64,000 nucleotides of DNA from Halopelagius longus (GTDB taxonomy: Archaea > Halobacteriota > Halobacteria > Halobacteriales > Haloferacaceae). This document shows, piece by piece, positions 35,175 through 44,217 of the stretch. The notes beneath the pieces are model-generated. The model ran no database searches. It saw nothing but the letters and a program-made list of their open reading frames with translations, and had not been told where the DNA came from. The stretch covers positions 186,001 through 250,000 of the forward strand of contig NZ_FNKQ01000001.1 in assembly GCF_900100875.1 (NCBI RefSeq). The letters run 5' to 3'. The stretch's first letter is position 1. Each line of letters starts with the position of its first letter. Position numbers and translations under genes: made by a program.

Positions 35175-35282
35175 ATGACGCGAGAAGAGCCTTCCGGGGC
35201 GGAACACGCCGACGAGTCCGACGCCCGCCAGCACGCCTCCGCCGACGTGGCACCCGAACTGTTCGCCGCCGAGGACGCCTAA
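35175..35282 (+). CDS. 35-residue ORF trailing nasD
   Basis: ATG four bases after the nasD stop; acidic product beginning MTREEPSG and ending ELFAAEDA, with two His. Its last four bases overlap the end of the convergent lipoprotein gene. The spacing suggests translation from the nasD message, but the length is small and no conservation can be tested here. Possibly a small partner of the nitrite reductase. Confidence 0.4.
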   Translation: MTREEPSGAEHADESDARQHASADVAPELFAAEDA

Positions 35283-35863
35283 CTCGGCGTCTCCGGGTCG
35301 GCGCAGGCGACGACGTCCGCGTTCGCGGCGGTCCGCGGGTCCGCGCGTTCGGACCCCTCTCTCTCGGCGCGAACCGCCCGCGTCGGGCCGACGAAGTACG
35401 TCGCGTGCGCCGCGTAGTCCGCGTGGACCGTCACGGGGGTTTCCGTCCCGCCCTCGTCGCCCTCCGGAAATCCGCACCCCATATCGAGCCGAACGGCGGC
35501 GAGGGCTCCGTTCTCTCTCGATTCGCTCCGTTCGACGGTACGACTCTTCACGGTGAGGTAGGTCGGGTCGCCGTTCGAAGACAGAACGTCGTTGCGCTGG
35601 TAGGCCGCCTCGAAGTTCAGCGCGAACGTCTCGGCGGCGGAAACGGCGGTCGATTCGGGGTGTTTCGGGTACGACGGTCCGTCGTCGGCGGCGGGCAACG
35701 ACGCGGCCACCTCGCACGACGATCGGGCGGGGGACGCGTCCGCGGCCGAACGCGTTCCTTCGGTCGAACGCCCGTCGTTCCCCGATTGGGCACTGCCGAG
35801 GCACCCGGCGAACGAGCACAGAGTGGCCGTGCTTCCGAGAAACCGGCGGCGGTGGAGGGTCAT
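35279..35863 (-). CDS. Tat lipoprotein of unknown function
   Basis: 194 aa from MTLHRRRFLGS, a twin-arginine signal with lipobox ending FAGC near residue 21. The mature protein has a Ser/Asp linker, then FALNFEAAYQRNDVL, a segment seen in several haloarchaeal lipoproteins, and Cys pairs that may form disulfides. The long upstream in-frame extension is antisense to other genes and was rejected. Function unknown. Confidence 0.68.
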   Translation of the reverse strand: MTLHRRRFLGSTATLCSFAGCLGSAQSGNDGRSTEGTRSAADASPARSSCEVAASLPAADDGPSYPKHPESTAVSAAETFALNFEAAYQRNDVLSSNGDPTYLTVKSRTVERSESRENGALAAVRLDMGCGFPEGDEGGTETPVTVHADYAAHATYFVGPTRAVRAEREGSERADPRTAANADVVACADPETPS

Positions 35864-35993
35864 CGGACGAGGCTCCCGGCGGCGGGCCAAGTGCTTTCGG
35901 GTGCCCGTAGAAGGAACCGCGAGCACGTGAAACTCCGTGCGGTATCCTTCGAGTTCTACCCCATTTATTGCCGCAGACGTTCGAAATGGGAGT

Positions 35994-37127
35994 ATGCCTA
36001 CGCCAGTCATCGCGGCCGCGTACCGAACGCCGTTCGGCAAAGCCGGCGGCGTCTTCGAGGACACGCGAAGCGAGGACCTCTCCGTCGCCCTCATCGACCA
36101 CATCATGGAGGAGACGGGCCTGCAGAGCGCCGACGTGAACGACCTCATGTGGGGGGTCGCCCAGCAACGCGGCGAACAGGACAACAACGTCGCGCGCGTC
36201 ATCGCCCTCCTCTCGGAACTCGGCGAGGGGACGCCGGCGACGAGCATCAATCGCTGGTGCGCCTCCTCGATGCAGGCCGTCATCTCCGCCTCCGACGCCA
36301 TCGCGGCGGGCAACCGCGAGTGCATCATCGCGGGCGGCGTCGAGAGCATGAGCCGCGTCCCGATGGACGGCGACTCCTACCAGCATCTCCACCCCGAACT
36401 GTCGGAGAAGTACAACGTCTTCCAACTCCAGATGGGGATGACCGCCGAGAAGGTGGCCGAACAGGAGGGCGTCTCCCGCGAGGAACAGGACGAGTACGCC
36501 CTGCGGAGTCACAACCGCGCCGCGGAGGCGACGGAGTCGGGTCGCTTCGACGACGAAATCGTCCCCATCGAGACGGACGACGGCGTCGTCACGAAAGACG
36601 AGGGTATCCGCTACGACACCTCCCTGGAGGCGCTTTCGAGTCTCTCGCCCGCGTTCACCGGCGACGGCACCGTCACCGCGGGGAACTCCTCGCAGATAAC
36701 CGACGGCGCGGCGGCGGTGCTCGTCACGAGTCGGGAGTTCGCCGAGGAAGAGGGGTTAGACGTCCTCGCGGAAGTCGGCACGAACGCCGTCGCGGGCGTG
36801 GACCCGACGGTGATGGGAATCGGCCCGGTGCCGGCGACGCGGCGACTCCTCGAACGCAACGGTCGGGACATCTCCGACTACGGCCTCGTCGAACTGAACG
36901 AGGCGTTCGCCAGTCAGGCCGTCTACGCCCGCGAGGAACTCGGCGTCGACGCCGCCCAGTACAACGTCAACGGCGGCGCGATAGCCCTCGGTCACCCCCT
37001 CGGCGCGTCCGGCGCGCGCCTCCCCGTGACGCTGATTCACGAGATGATAAAGCGCGACGAAGAGCGCGGACTCGCCACGCTCTGCGTCGGGTTCGGGCAG
37101 GGCGCGGCTATCGAGTTCAGTCGGTGA
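35994..37127 (+). CDS. acetyl-CoA C-acyltransferase (thiolase)
   Basis: 377 aa from the ATG that begins Met-Pro-Thr-Pro, with a CATTTATTG box about 30 bases upstream. The nucleophilic Cys lies in NRWCASSM (C89); the second half has GHPLG (His) and CVGFGQG (second Cys). It cleaves 3-ketoacyl-CoA in fatty-acid degradation or condenses acetyl-CoA. No other beta-oxidation genes adjoin it, although an acyl-CoA ligase lies 3 kb away on the other strand. Confidence 0.92.
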   Translation: MPTPVIAAAYRTPFGKAGGVFEDTRSEDLSVALIDHIMEETGLQSADVNDLMWGVAQQRGEQDNNVARVIALLSELGEGTPATSINRWCASSMQAVISASDAIAAGNRECIIAGGVESMSRVPMDGDSYQHLHPELSEKYNVFQLQMGMTAEKVAEQEGVSREEQDEYALRSHNRAAEATESGRFDDEIVPIETDDGVVTKDEGIRYDTSLEALSSLSPAFTGDGTVTAGNSSQITDGAAAVLVTSREFAEEEGLDVLAEVGTNAVAGVDPTVMGIGPVPATRRLLERNGRDISDYGLVELNEAFASQAVYAREELGVDAAQYNVNGGAIALGHPLGASGARLPVTLIHEMIKRDEERGLATLCVGFGQGAAIEFSR

Positions 37128-37260
37128 GGGAAGCCGGATTCCGGCGCTTTTTAGTTCGTAAACGGTGGCAGACCGCGCCCGCCGAGTTCGGTCAGTAGCC
37201 TCCGAGCGACGACTGACGGCGGCCACGACGCTTTTCGCCGTTCCGGGCGAATCGCACCCC

Positions 37261-37962
37261 GTGACCACTGAACGTCCAGCGGACGGTGCGGAGTCGGGAT
37301 GGGACTCTCGGGTGCTCTCGCGCCGACGACTCTTGACCGGCGTCGCAACCGCGGGGGCGGCCGCCTCGCTTCCGGCGTTCGTCGGCGGCGCGGCGGCACA
37401 GGAGGAGACGGAGTCGCCCGCCGCGACGCCCACCGAGGAGACGGAGGCCCCCACCGAGACGCCAACCGAGGAGTCGGGGACGAGCGCACCCGAAGAGGAG
37501 GTGACGACGGAGGCCGCCCTGCCGACCGACGCCCCGACGTTCGACCAGTCGGACTACGTGGGACTGTTCGTACAGGTGACCGGGTACGACCGGGAGGCCG
37601 ACCTCTCGGGGGTCGGCGAGTGCGGGTTCGTCGAGAACCAAGAGGACCTGACCGCCTTCGACGCGGAGATATTCGAGACGACCGGCGAGATGCCGTCCGA
37701 GCAGACGACCCTCTACACCGTCACCCAGCAGGGGACGGTCGTCCAATCCGGAAAGCTGTTCGTCGTCAACAGCCAGACGTCGTGCTCCAGCGATTTCGTG
37801 ACCGTCGGACTCGAAGAAGTCGGCGCGAGCAGCATCGAGACGCCGACGCCCGCGGGCGGGTCGTCGGGCGGGGCGATCCCCGGCTTCGACGCCGTCGCGG
37901 GCGTCCTCGGAGTGGGTGCGGCCGCCGCCGCCGCGGCGGTTCGTTCCCGCGGCGACGAGTGA
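37261..37962 (+). CDS. Tat-exported surface protein with PGF-CTERM-like tail
   Basis: 233 aa from a GTG. SRRRLLTGVATAGAAASLPAF is a twin-arginine signal ending AAAQ. A Glu/Thr/Pro-rich segment (about 45-85) resembles an O-glycosylated stalk. The C-terminus reads IPGFDAVAGVLGVGAAAAAAAV then RSRGDE, which is the pattern of archaeosortase-A (PGF-CTERM) substrates with an unusually Ala-rich helix. The core domain includes two Cys. Probably processed and lipid-anchored on the cell surface. Confidence 0.72.
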   Translation: MTTERPADGAESGWDSRVLSRRRLLTGVATAGAAASLPAFVGGAAAQEETESPAATPTEETEAPTETPTEESGTSAPEEEVTTEAALPTDAPTFDQSDYVGLFVQVTGYDREADLSGVGECGFVENQEDLTAFDAEIFETTGEMPSEQTTLYTVTQQGTVVQSGKLFVVNSQTSCSSDFVTVGLEEVGASSIETPTPAGGSSGGAIPGFDAVAGVLGVGAAAAAAAVRSRGDE

Positions 37963-37982
37963 ACGGAACGGCCGCCGCGGGG

Positions 37983-39851
37983 TCAGTCGTCCGGGTGGAC
38001 GTACTGTAGCGCCTCGCGGACCGACTCGTTGGCTCCCATGACGGTGATTCGGTCGCCCTTCTGGAGCGTGAAGTCGGCGTTCGGAACGCGCGTGTCGCCG
38101 TCTCTGGCGACCAACGCGATGAGGCAGTCGCCGGGGAGTTCCGGACCGACTTCGCGGACGGTGCGGCCGATGTGCTCCTCGGCGGTCAGTTCGACCTCTT
38201 GGATGTCGCCGGTGTGACCGACTTCGCCCATCCAGTCCATCATCGCCGGCCGCTCGATGTAGTTGTCCATCGCTTGGGCGGTGGCCAGCACCGAGGAGAT
38301 GGTCCGAACGCCGAGTTCCTCGAACGCGTCCACGTTGTCGGGGTTGTTCGCCCGCGCCAGAACCGTCTCGGGGTCGAACTTCGAGTTGACCAACTGGGCG
38401 ACGAGCAGATTCACGTCGTCGTCGCCCGTCGCGGCGACGACGATGCGACTGTTGTCGGCTCCGGCCGACCGGAGCACGTCCGTGTCGGTGCCGTCGCCTT
38501 TGTGGACGGTGAACCCCTCGTTGCGGGCGATTTCGACGGCTTCCTGACTCTGGTCGATGAGCACTACGTTCTCTCCGCGGTTTTCGAGACGGGCGGCGAG
38601 CTCTCTGCCCACCTTCCCGCCTCCGATGACGAGTACACGCATTGGTATGATGTCGAGGTATTCTGCGATGCGGCGGGCGAATCCGCCTTCGAGGACGACC
38701 GTAGCGAGGATGACGAGGAAGACGGTGCCGACGAGGAGGTCGGCCGCCTCCGTCAACCCTTCCGCGCGGAGTTGGATGGCGAAAAGCGTCGCGACGGACG
38801 CGGGGATGATGCCGCGCGGTCCGACGAGACTCATGAACATCCGCTCTTGGAAGCTGAACCGGTCGCCGACGGTCGATAAGAAGACGCCGAGCGGTCGAAC
38901 GATGAGCGCGACGGCGACGACGACGCCGAGTCCGCCCACGCCGAGTGCGATGAGCGTCTCGAACTGCAGGAGCGCAGCCAAGGCGATGAAGACGAACGAG
39001 AGCACGAGGAGGGTGATGTCGCCTTTGAACGCGGAGATGTCCTCCTCGTACGGTACGTCGAGGTTGGCGAGGAGGATGCCGGCCGTCGCCACCGCGGCGA
39101 TACCGGACTCGGTCGCGATGGTGTCTGCGGCGCCGTAGGCCACGAGTGCCCCGGCGAGAACGAGCAGTCGCGCGTTCTGCGGGGCGTTCCCCGGCGAGAG
39201 GTCCACGTACCGGAGCGCGTAGTAGACGGTCGCGGTGACGAGTCCGCCGACGATGACGCCGACACCGAGGCGTTCGGCGAACAGCGTCAGGAGTTCCGGT
39301 GCGGTACCGATGCCGGAGATGATGGCCTCGAAGATGACGACGGCGAGGATGGCGGCCGTCACGTCGTTGACGATACCCTCCGCCTCCAACGCCGCCTCGA
39401 CTCGGTCCCGCGCCGGGACGACTTCGAGAATCGGCGTGATGACCGTCGGCCCCGTGGCGACGAGCAACGCGCCGATGAGGAACGAAATCGGCCACGCGGC
39501 TTCGAGGAGGAAGTGAACCGCGGCGGCGGTTCCCAGAAGCGACAACACCGCGCCGACGGTCACCAAGCCGATCGTCGCCGACGGCGCCTCGCGAAGTTTG
39601 TCCGCCCGGAGGTGGAAGGCACCCTCGAAGACGATGATGGCGACGGAGAGGCCGACGATGGCCGAGAGGGCGTTCCCGAACGAGTCCGGACCGATGACTC
39701 CCAGTACCTCCGGACCGAGGACGATTCCCGAGAACAACAAGAAGACGACGCTCGGGACCTGAAACCGGTCGGAGAGCACTTGCGATACGACTCCGATGCC
39801 GATGATGGCCGCGACGATCGGGATGAGGTTCGCCCCTTCGGCGGTAGCCAC
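37983..39851 (-). CDS. CPA1 cation/proton antiporter fused to TrkA domains
   Basis: 622 aa. The GTG start is chosen because GGAGGT lies six bases before it. Residues 1 to about 400 give twelve membrane helices of a NhaP-type Na+(K+)/H+ antiporter, with the paired acidic GIVNDV motif. Residues about 410-535 are a TrkA-N Rossmann domain (VLVIGGGKVG) and the last 85 are TrkA-C. The fusion suggests nucleotide-gated ion exchange, useful for osmotic and pH balance in a halophile. Confidence 0.9.
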   Translation of the reverse strand: MATAEGANLIPIVAAIIGIGVVSQVLSDRFQVPSVVFLLFSGIVLGPEVLGVIGPDSFGNALSAIVGLSVAIIVFEGAFHLRADKLREAPSATIGLVTVGAVLSLLGTAAAVHFLLEAAWPISFLIGALLVATGPTVITPILEVVPARDRVEAALEAEGIVNDVTAAILAVVIFEAIISGIGTAPELLTLFAERLGVGVIVGGLVTATVYYALRYVDLSPGNAPQNARLLVLAGALVAYGAADTIATESGIAAVATAGILLANLDVPYEEDISAFKGDITLLVLSFVFIALAALLQFETLIALGVGGLGVVVAVALIVRPLGVFLSTVGDRFSFQERMFMSLVGPRGIIPASVATLFAIQLRAEGLTEAADLLVGTVFLVILATVVLEGGFARRIAEYLDIIPMRVLVIGGGKVGRELAARLENRGENVVLIDQSQEAVEIARNEGFTVHKGDGTDTDVLRSAGADNSRIVVAATGDDDVNLLVAQLVNSKFDPETVLARANNPDNVDAFEELGVRTISSVLATAQAMDNYIERPAMMDWMGEVGHTGDIQEVELTAEEHIGRTVREVGPELPGDCLIALVARDGDTRVPNADFTLQKGDRITVMGANESVREALQYVHPDD

Positions 39852-39983
39852 TATGACACCTCCATGTGACTGTGGCGATGTGGCGAACGACCATAAGTCC
39901 ATACATTCCCGACGCCATTTCCGGGTGCGAAACTGAACGTTCGTCCGGAAAACATCCGAAATCGGCCAAATGTGGTGGAAAAC

Positions 39984-41981
39984 TCAGTCGCGCGAGGCGG
40001 CGGTCGCCTCGTCGCGGTCGTCGGGGGCGCGGTACAGCATCTCTATCTGGTCTGCGTACCGATCGAGGATGTTCCGGCGCTTCTTCTTCATCGTCGGCGT
40101 CATGAGTTCGTTGTCCTCGGTGAACTCCTCGGGGACGAGGCGGAACTGCTTTATCCGCTCGTAGGACTCGAGCGACTCGTTCACGCCGTCGATTTCCGCC
40201 TGTATCCGCTCGCGAACTCGCTCGTCGCGACAGAGGTCCTGCCGGTCCTCGGGCAGGTCGATCCCCTCGCGTTCGGCCCACTCGCGCACTCCCTCGAAGT
40301 TCGGCACGACGAGCGCCGAGACGAACTTCCTGCCGTCGCCGAGAACCATGCACTGTTCGACGACGGAACTCGAGGCGAAGGCGTCTTCGATGGGTCCGGG
40401 TGCGACGTTCTTCCCCGTCGAGAGCACGAGTATCTGCTTCGCACGCTCCCGGAAGGCGACGTACCCGTCCGGCCGCAGTTCCACGATGTCGCCCGTCCGG
40501 AACCATCCGTCCTCGAACGACGCCGCCGTCTCCTCGGGGAGGTTCCAGTAGCCGTCGGTCACGTTCGGGCCGCGGACGAGGAGTTCGCCCACGTCGCCGC
40601 CCGCCTCGCCCTCGATGTCGCCGACGACGGTGTCGTCGAGTTTCACCTCGACGTCCTCCACCGGCGGACCGATGGTTCCCACCTTGGGTTCCTCGACGGG
40701 GTTGACGGCGATGACGGGCGAGGTTTCGGTCAGCCCGTACCCCTCCAGAATCGGCAGTCCCATCCCGTGATAGAGGGCGCACAGCTCCGCCGACAGGCTC
40801 CCGCCGCCGCTTATGAAGAACTCTATCCGCCCGCCGAGGGCCTCCCTGACCTGCTCGAAGACGAGTCGGTCGGCGACCCTGTGTTGCAGGCCGAGGAGGT
40901 AGCCGGGGGCGTCGCTCTCGTGGTGTCGCCGCCCCACGTCTACGGCCCACTCGAAGATGCGCTGTTTCAGGGCCGACTCGGACGCCTCCGACCGGACGGC
41001 GTCGAACAGTTTCTCGTACACCCGCGGAACGCTCGTCCCGGTCGTCGGCGCGACGAGTTGGAAGTCCTCGCGGAGGGTGTCGGGGTTCTCGGCGTACGCC
41101 ACCGTCGCGCCCGCGGCGAACATGAGGTAGTGTCCGGCGAGTCGTTCGAAGACGTGCGCCAACGGGAGGAACGACAGCGTCACCGAGTCCGACGAGACGA
41201 CCGGCACGTCGTCCTTGTCGGGACGGGGGCCGAACCGCCGGTAACACTGGTTGACGTTCGAGCGGAAGTTCCGGTGCGTGAGGCGCACGCCCTTCGGCCT
41301 GCCCGTCGTCCCGGACGTGTAGATGAGGGAGGCGAGGTCGTCGGGGCCGCGTTCCTCGATCCATCCCTCGTACGTCGCCTCGTCGAACGCCGCCGCGCCC
41401 CGGTCGTGGAGTTCGCCCAACGTGAGCAGGTCGTCCCTGTCGCGGACGGCACCCGCCATCCCGCTTCCGTCGGGTATCTCGTCCATCACGACGACGAACT
41501 CCAGATTCAGGTCGTCTTCGACGGCGAGAACCCGCCGGAGGAGGTCGGCGTTCTCGACGACGACGCCCGCCGCGTTCGAGTCGTCCAATAAGTAGCGGAC
41601 CTGTCGGTCGGAGGAGGAGGTGTACACCGTCGTGACCGCCGCGCCCGCCGCGAGGAGGGCGAAGTCGGTCTGCGCCCACTCCATTCGCGTGTGCGCGAAG
41701 ATACCGATGTGGTCGGCGGCGGTCACGCCGAGTTCCCGAAAGCCGGCGGCGAGGTTGCGGACCACGTCCCGCATCTCGCGGTACGTCAGGTCGGCGTACT
41801 CCCCTTCGGGCGCGGCGGCGACGGCCCCGCGTTCGACGAGCGACCGGTCGTAGACTCCGCCCTTGTACTGCTGGGCGGTCCGTCGGGCGTTTCGCTCCGC
41901 GCTGTCTTCGAACGTTCTCGAAAGCGTCGTGCGGCCGATTACCTCGTCGTCGAAGGCCGCCTCGGCGTCCCGCCAGTCCAT
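39984..41981 (-). CDS. long-chain acyl-CoA ligase (AMP-forming)
   Basis: 665 aa adenylate-forming enzyme. Motif YTSGTTGRPKG binds ATP, GYGLTETSP binds the acyl-adenylate and WFRTGDIVE/VLSTGKNVAP complete the fold. The size and the C-terminal IDGVNESLESYERIKQF match eukaryotic-like long-chain fatty-acyl-CoA synthetases. It activates fatty acids for degradation or lipid use. Separate promoter; not in an operon. Confidence 0.92.
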   Translation of the reverse strand: MDWRDAEAAFDDEVIGRTTLSRTFEDSAERNARRTAQQYKGGVYDRSLVERGAVAAAPEGEYADLTYREMRDVVRNLAAGFRELGVTAADHIGIFAHTRMEWAQTDFALLAAGAAVTTVYTSSSDRQVRYLLDDSNAAGVVVENADLLRRVLAVEDDLNLEFVVVMDEIPDGSGMAGAVRDRDDLLTLGELHDRGAAAFDEATYEGWIEERGPDDLASLIYTSGTTGRPKGVRLTHRNFRSNVNQCYRRFGPRPDKDDVPVVSSDSVTLSFLPLAHVFERLAGHYLMFAAGATVAYAENPDTLREDFQLVAPTTGTSVPRVYEKLFDAVRSEASESALKQRIFEWAVDVGRRHHESDAPGYLLGLQHRVADRLVFEQVREALGGRIEFFISGGGSLSAELCALYHGMGLPILEGYGLTETSPVIAVNPVEEPKVGTIGPPVEDVEVKLDDTVVGDIEGEAGGDVGELLVRGPNVTDGYWNLPEETAASFEDGWFRTGDIVELRPDGYVAFRERAKQILVLSTGKNVAPGPIEDAFASSSVVEQCMVLGDGRKFVSALVVPNFEGVREWAEREGIDLPEDRQDLCRDERVRERIQAEIDGVNESLESYERIKQFRLVPEEFTEDNELMTPTMKKKRRNILDRYADQIEMLYRAPDDRDEATAASRD

Positions 41982-42120
41982 GTCACTTCCTCGTCCGTCC
42001 GCAACGTAAAATCACGTGCGTTCGCGCGGCCGAACGTTGTTCGGCGTTCAACCGGTCGTTGTCCGTAACGAGTTGTTACCGAATCCCCCGTCGCCGCCCG
42101 TCTCGGCGGCCGACGGCGGG

Positions 42121-43044
42121 TCACTCCCCGTCGTCCTGCTTCGCCTTCCAGTCGAGGTAGCCGAGGACGCCCCGCGCGTTCAGGCGTTCCTCCGCGCGGG
42201 CCTTCGTCTCGCCCCACACGTTCACCATCCGCGTGTGTTCGGCGAAGTGGTCGACCACCGCCTCGTCGTCGCCGAGTTCCTCGCGCTTCTGCCGGACCGC
42301 CTCCACCCACTCCACGAGCGTTCGCTTGTACGTCTCCATCAGGTCGTCGTCGTACTCGCGGGGGCCGAAGTGGCCGAAACAGAGCGTCTCCGGCGACAGT
42401 TCCTCGATGGTTCGGACGTCCTCCAGACAGGCTTCGAGGTCGAACTGCGACGGCGGCGACGTCTCCCGAATCTCGCCCTTCGCGGGGACCCAGATGCCCG
42501 CGGCGTCGCCGGTGAACAGTATCTCCTCGTCCGGTTCGTAGAACATCGTCTGGTGGGGCGCGTGCCCCGGCGCGTGGACGACTTCGAGCGTCCGGTCGCC
42601 GAGCGATATCTCGTCGCCGTCCGTCAGCGGTTCGGTTCGGTCCTCGGGGACCGGTTTCGGGTCCACGTAGAACTGCCACTGGTCGCCGACGGCGGCTTTC
42701 GTCCCCTCGACGAGGCGTTCCGGGTCGACGAGGTGCGGGACGCCTATCTCGTGGGTCATCACCGTCGCGTTCGGACAGGCCTCCGCGAGGTAGCCCGCGC
42801 CGCCCGCGTGGTCGAGGTGGATGTGCGTCGGGAGAATCAGTTCGACGTCCTCGGGGGAGAGGCCGACCGATTCGAGGGCCTCCAAGATTCGCTCGTGGTT
42901 CGTGCCGATGCCCGAATCGACGAGCGTCGGTCGCTCCGCGTCCACGATGTAGACGGAGCCGTACGCTTCCGTGTCGTACATCCCGGTGTCGATATAGTAC
43001 ACGTCGTCGTGGCCGGAGACGGCCTCCACGTCGCCAATCGCCAT
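42121..43044 (-). CDS. MBL-fold metallo-hydrolase
   Basis: 307 aa starting MAIGDVEAVSG; the longer in-frame extension upstream is antisense to the divergent gene. HIHLDH at 74-79 is the dinuclear metal motif, with later His in APGHAPHQT and Asp in FTGDAAG. The C-terminal 80 residues form a helical region with FGHFGPRE. This is the glyoxalase II/arylsulfatase-like branch of the fold. The substrate is unknown. Confidence 0.85.
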   Translation of the reverse strand: MAIGDVEAVSGHDDVYYIDTGMYDTEAYGSVYIVDAERPTLVDSGIGTNHERILEALESVGLSPEDVELILPTHIHLDHAGGAGYLAEACPNATVMTHEIGVPHLVDPERLVEGTKAAVGDQWQFYVDPKPVPEDRTEPLTDGDEISLGDRTLEVVHAPGHAPHQTMFYEPDEEILFTGDAAGIWVPAKGEIRETSPPSQFDLEACLEDVRTIEELSPETLCFGHFGPREYDDDLMETYKRTLVEWVEAVRQKREELGDDEAVVDHFAEHTRMVNVWGETKARAEERLNARGVLGYLDWKAKQDDGE

Positions 43045-43135
43045 GCGTGAGGGGGGACGCCCGGAGCCAAAAGCGTTCGGCCGGCCACCGGGTGAGACAT
43101 AAGTGTCCGCTCGCCGACGGTTCGACGCGACGACC

Positions 43136-44149
43136 ATGGACACGCGCTTGACGGAACGACTCGGCATCGAGCGACCGGTGGTGCAGGCACCCATCGGAAG
43201 CGCCACCTGCCCCCGCCTCGCGGCGGCCGTCTCGGAGGCCGGCGGACTGGGAATGCTCGCGGTGACGTGGCGCGCCCCGGACGACGCGAGGGAGGCGGTT
43301 CGGGAGACGACCCGGCGGACGGACGCCCCCGTCGGCGCGAACGTCGTCCTCGACCCCGAGGCGTCGGACGTTCCCGCGTCGGAACTCGTGGCGGCGTGCC
43401 TCGACGCCGGGGTGGATATCGTCTCGCTCTCCTTCGGCGACGCCGCCCCGTTCGTGGACCGAATCCACGACGAGGGCGGGGTGGTGCTCCAGACCGTCGG
43501 GAGCGCCGAGGAGGCCCGGGCCGCGGCGGACGCCGGGGTCGACGTCGTCGTCGCCCAAGGCTGGGAGGCGGGCGGGCACGTCCAAAGCGACGTGGCGACG
43601 ATGCCGCTGGTTCCGCGAGTCGCCGACGCGGTGGACGTCCCCGTCGTCGCCGCGGGCGGCATCTCCGACGGGCGGGGACTCGCGGCGGCGGTGACGCTCG
43701 GCGCGGACGGGGCGTGGCTCGGAACCCGGTTTCTCGCGGCGGAGGAGGCGCGCGTCCACCGCGCGTACCGCCGCCGCGTCGTCGAGGCCGACGAGACGGA
43801 GACGGTGTACGGGACGCCGTACCCCGACGGGTGGCCGGGCGTCCCCCACCGAGTCGTCGAAAACGAGACGACCGACCGCTGGCGGGCGGCGGGCAGGCCG
43901 GAGGCGGGACGCCCCGGCGAGGGGGAGACGGTCGCTCGCTCCCCCGACGGGGAACCGCTCTCGCGGTACGAGGACTCGCTTGCGGTTCCGGGGACGGACG
44001 GCGACGTGACGGAACTACCGCTGTACGCGGGTCAGAGCGTGGGACTGACCCGCGACGTCGCTCCGGCGGCGACCATCGTGGAGACGCTGGTCGCGGACGC
44101 CGAGGCGGCGCTTTCGGACGCCCACTCGTCGGTCTCGGGCGCGGAGTGA
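43136..44149 (+). CDS. nitronate monooxygenase-like flavoprotein
   Basis: 337 aa FMN TIM barrel. ERPVVQAPIGSAT opens the barrel; GWEAGGHVQ supplies the conserved catalytic His and AAGGISDGRG plus GAWLGTRFLA bind the FMN phosphate. The family oxidises nitroalkanes or acts as 2-nitropropane dioxygenase. The real substrate in haloarchaea is not known. Sixty-eight bases separate it from serS. Confidence 0.87.
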   Translation: MDTRLTERLGIERPVVQAPIGSATCPRLAAAVSEAGGLGMLAVTWRAPDDAREAVRETTRRTDAPVGANVVLDPEASDVPASELVAACLDAGVDIVSLSFGDAAPFVDRIHDEGGVVLQTVGSAEEARAAADAGVDVVVAQGWEAGGHVQSDVATMPLVPRVADAVDVPVVAAGGISDGRGLAAAVTLGADGAWLGTRFLAAEEARVHRAYRRRVVEADETETVYGTPYPDGWPGVPHRVVENETTDRWRAAGRPEAGRPGEGETVARSPDGEPLSRYEDSLAVPGTDGDVTELPLYAGQSVGLTRDVAPAATIVETLVADAEAALSDAHSSVSGAE

Positions 44150-44217
44150 CCGGAACCCTGCCGCGCGGGCACACAGATGCGACACGGTTTTGCCTCGCCC
44201 GTCAGAACCTCGGAGCA

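Noticed and set aside
37192-41679. 1495-codon minus-strand open frame
   Set aside because: Arg-rich shadow translation of the antiporter and ligase genes, caused by high GC at third codon positions; no domain.
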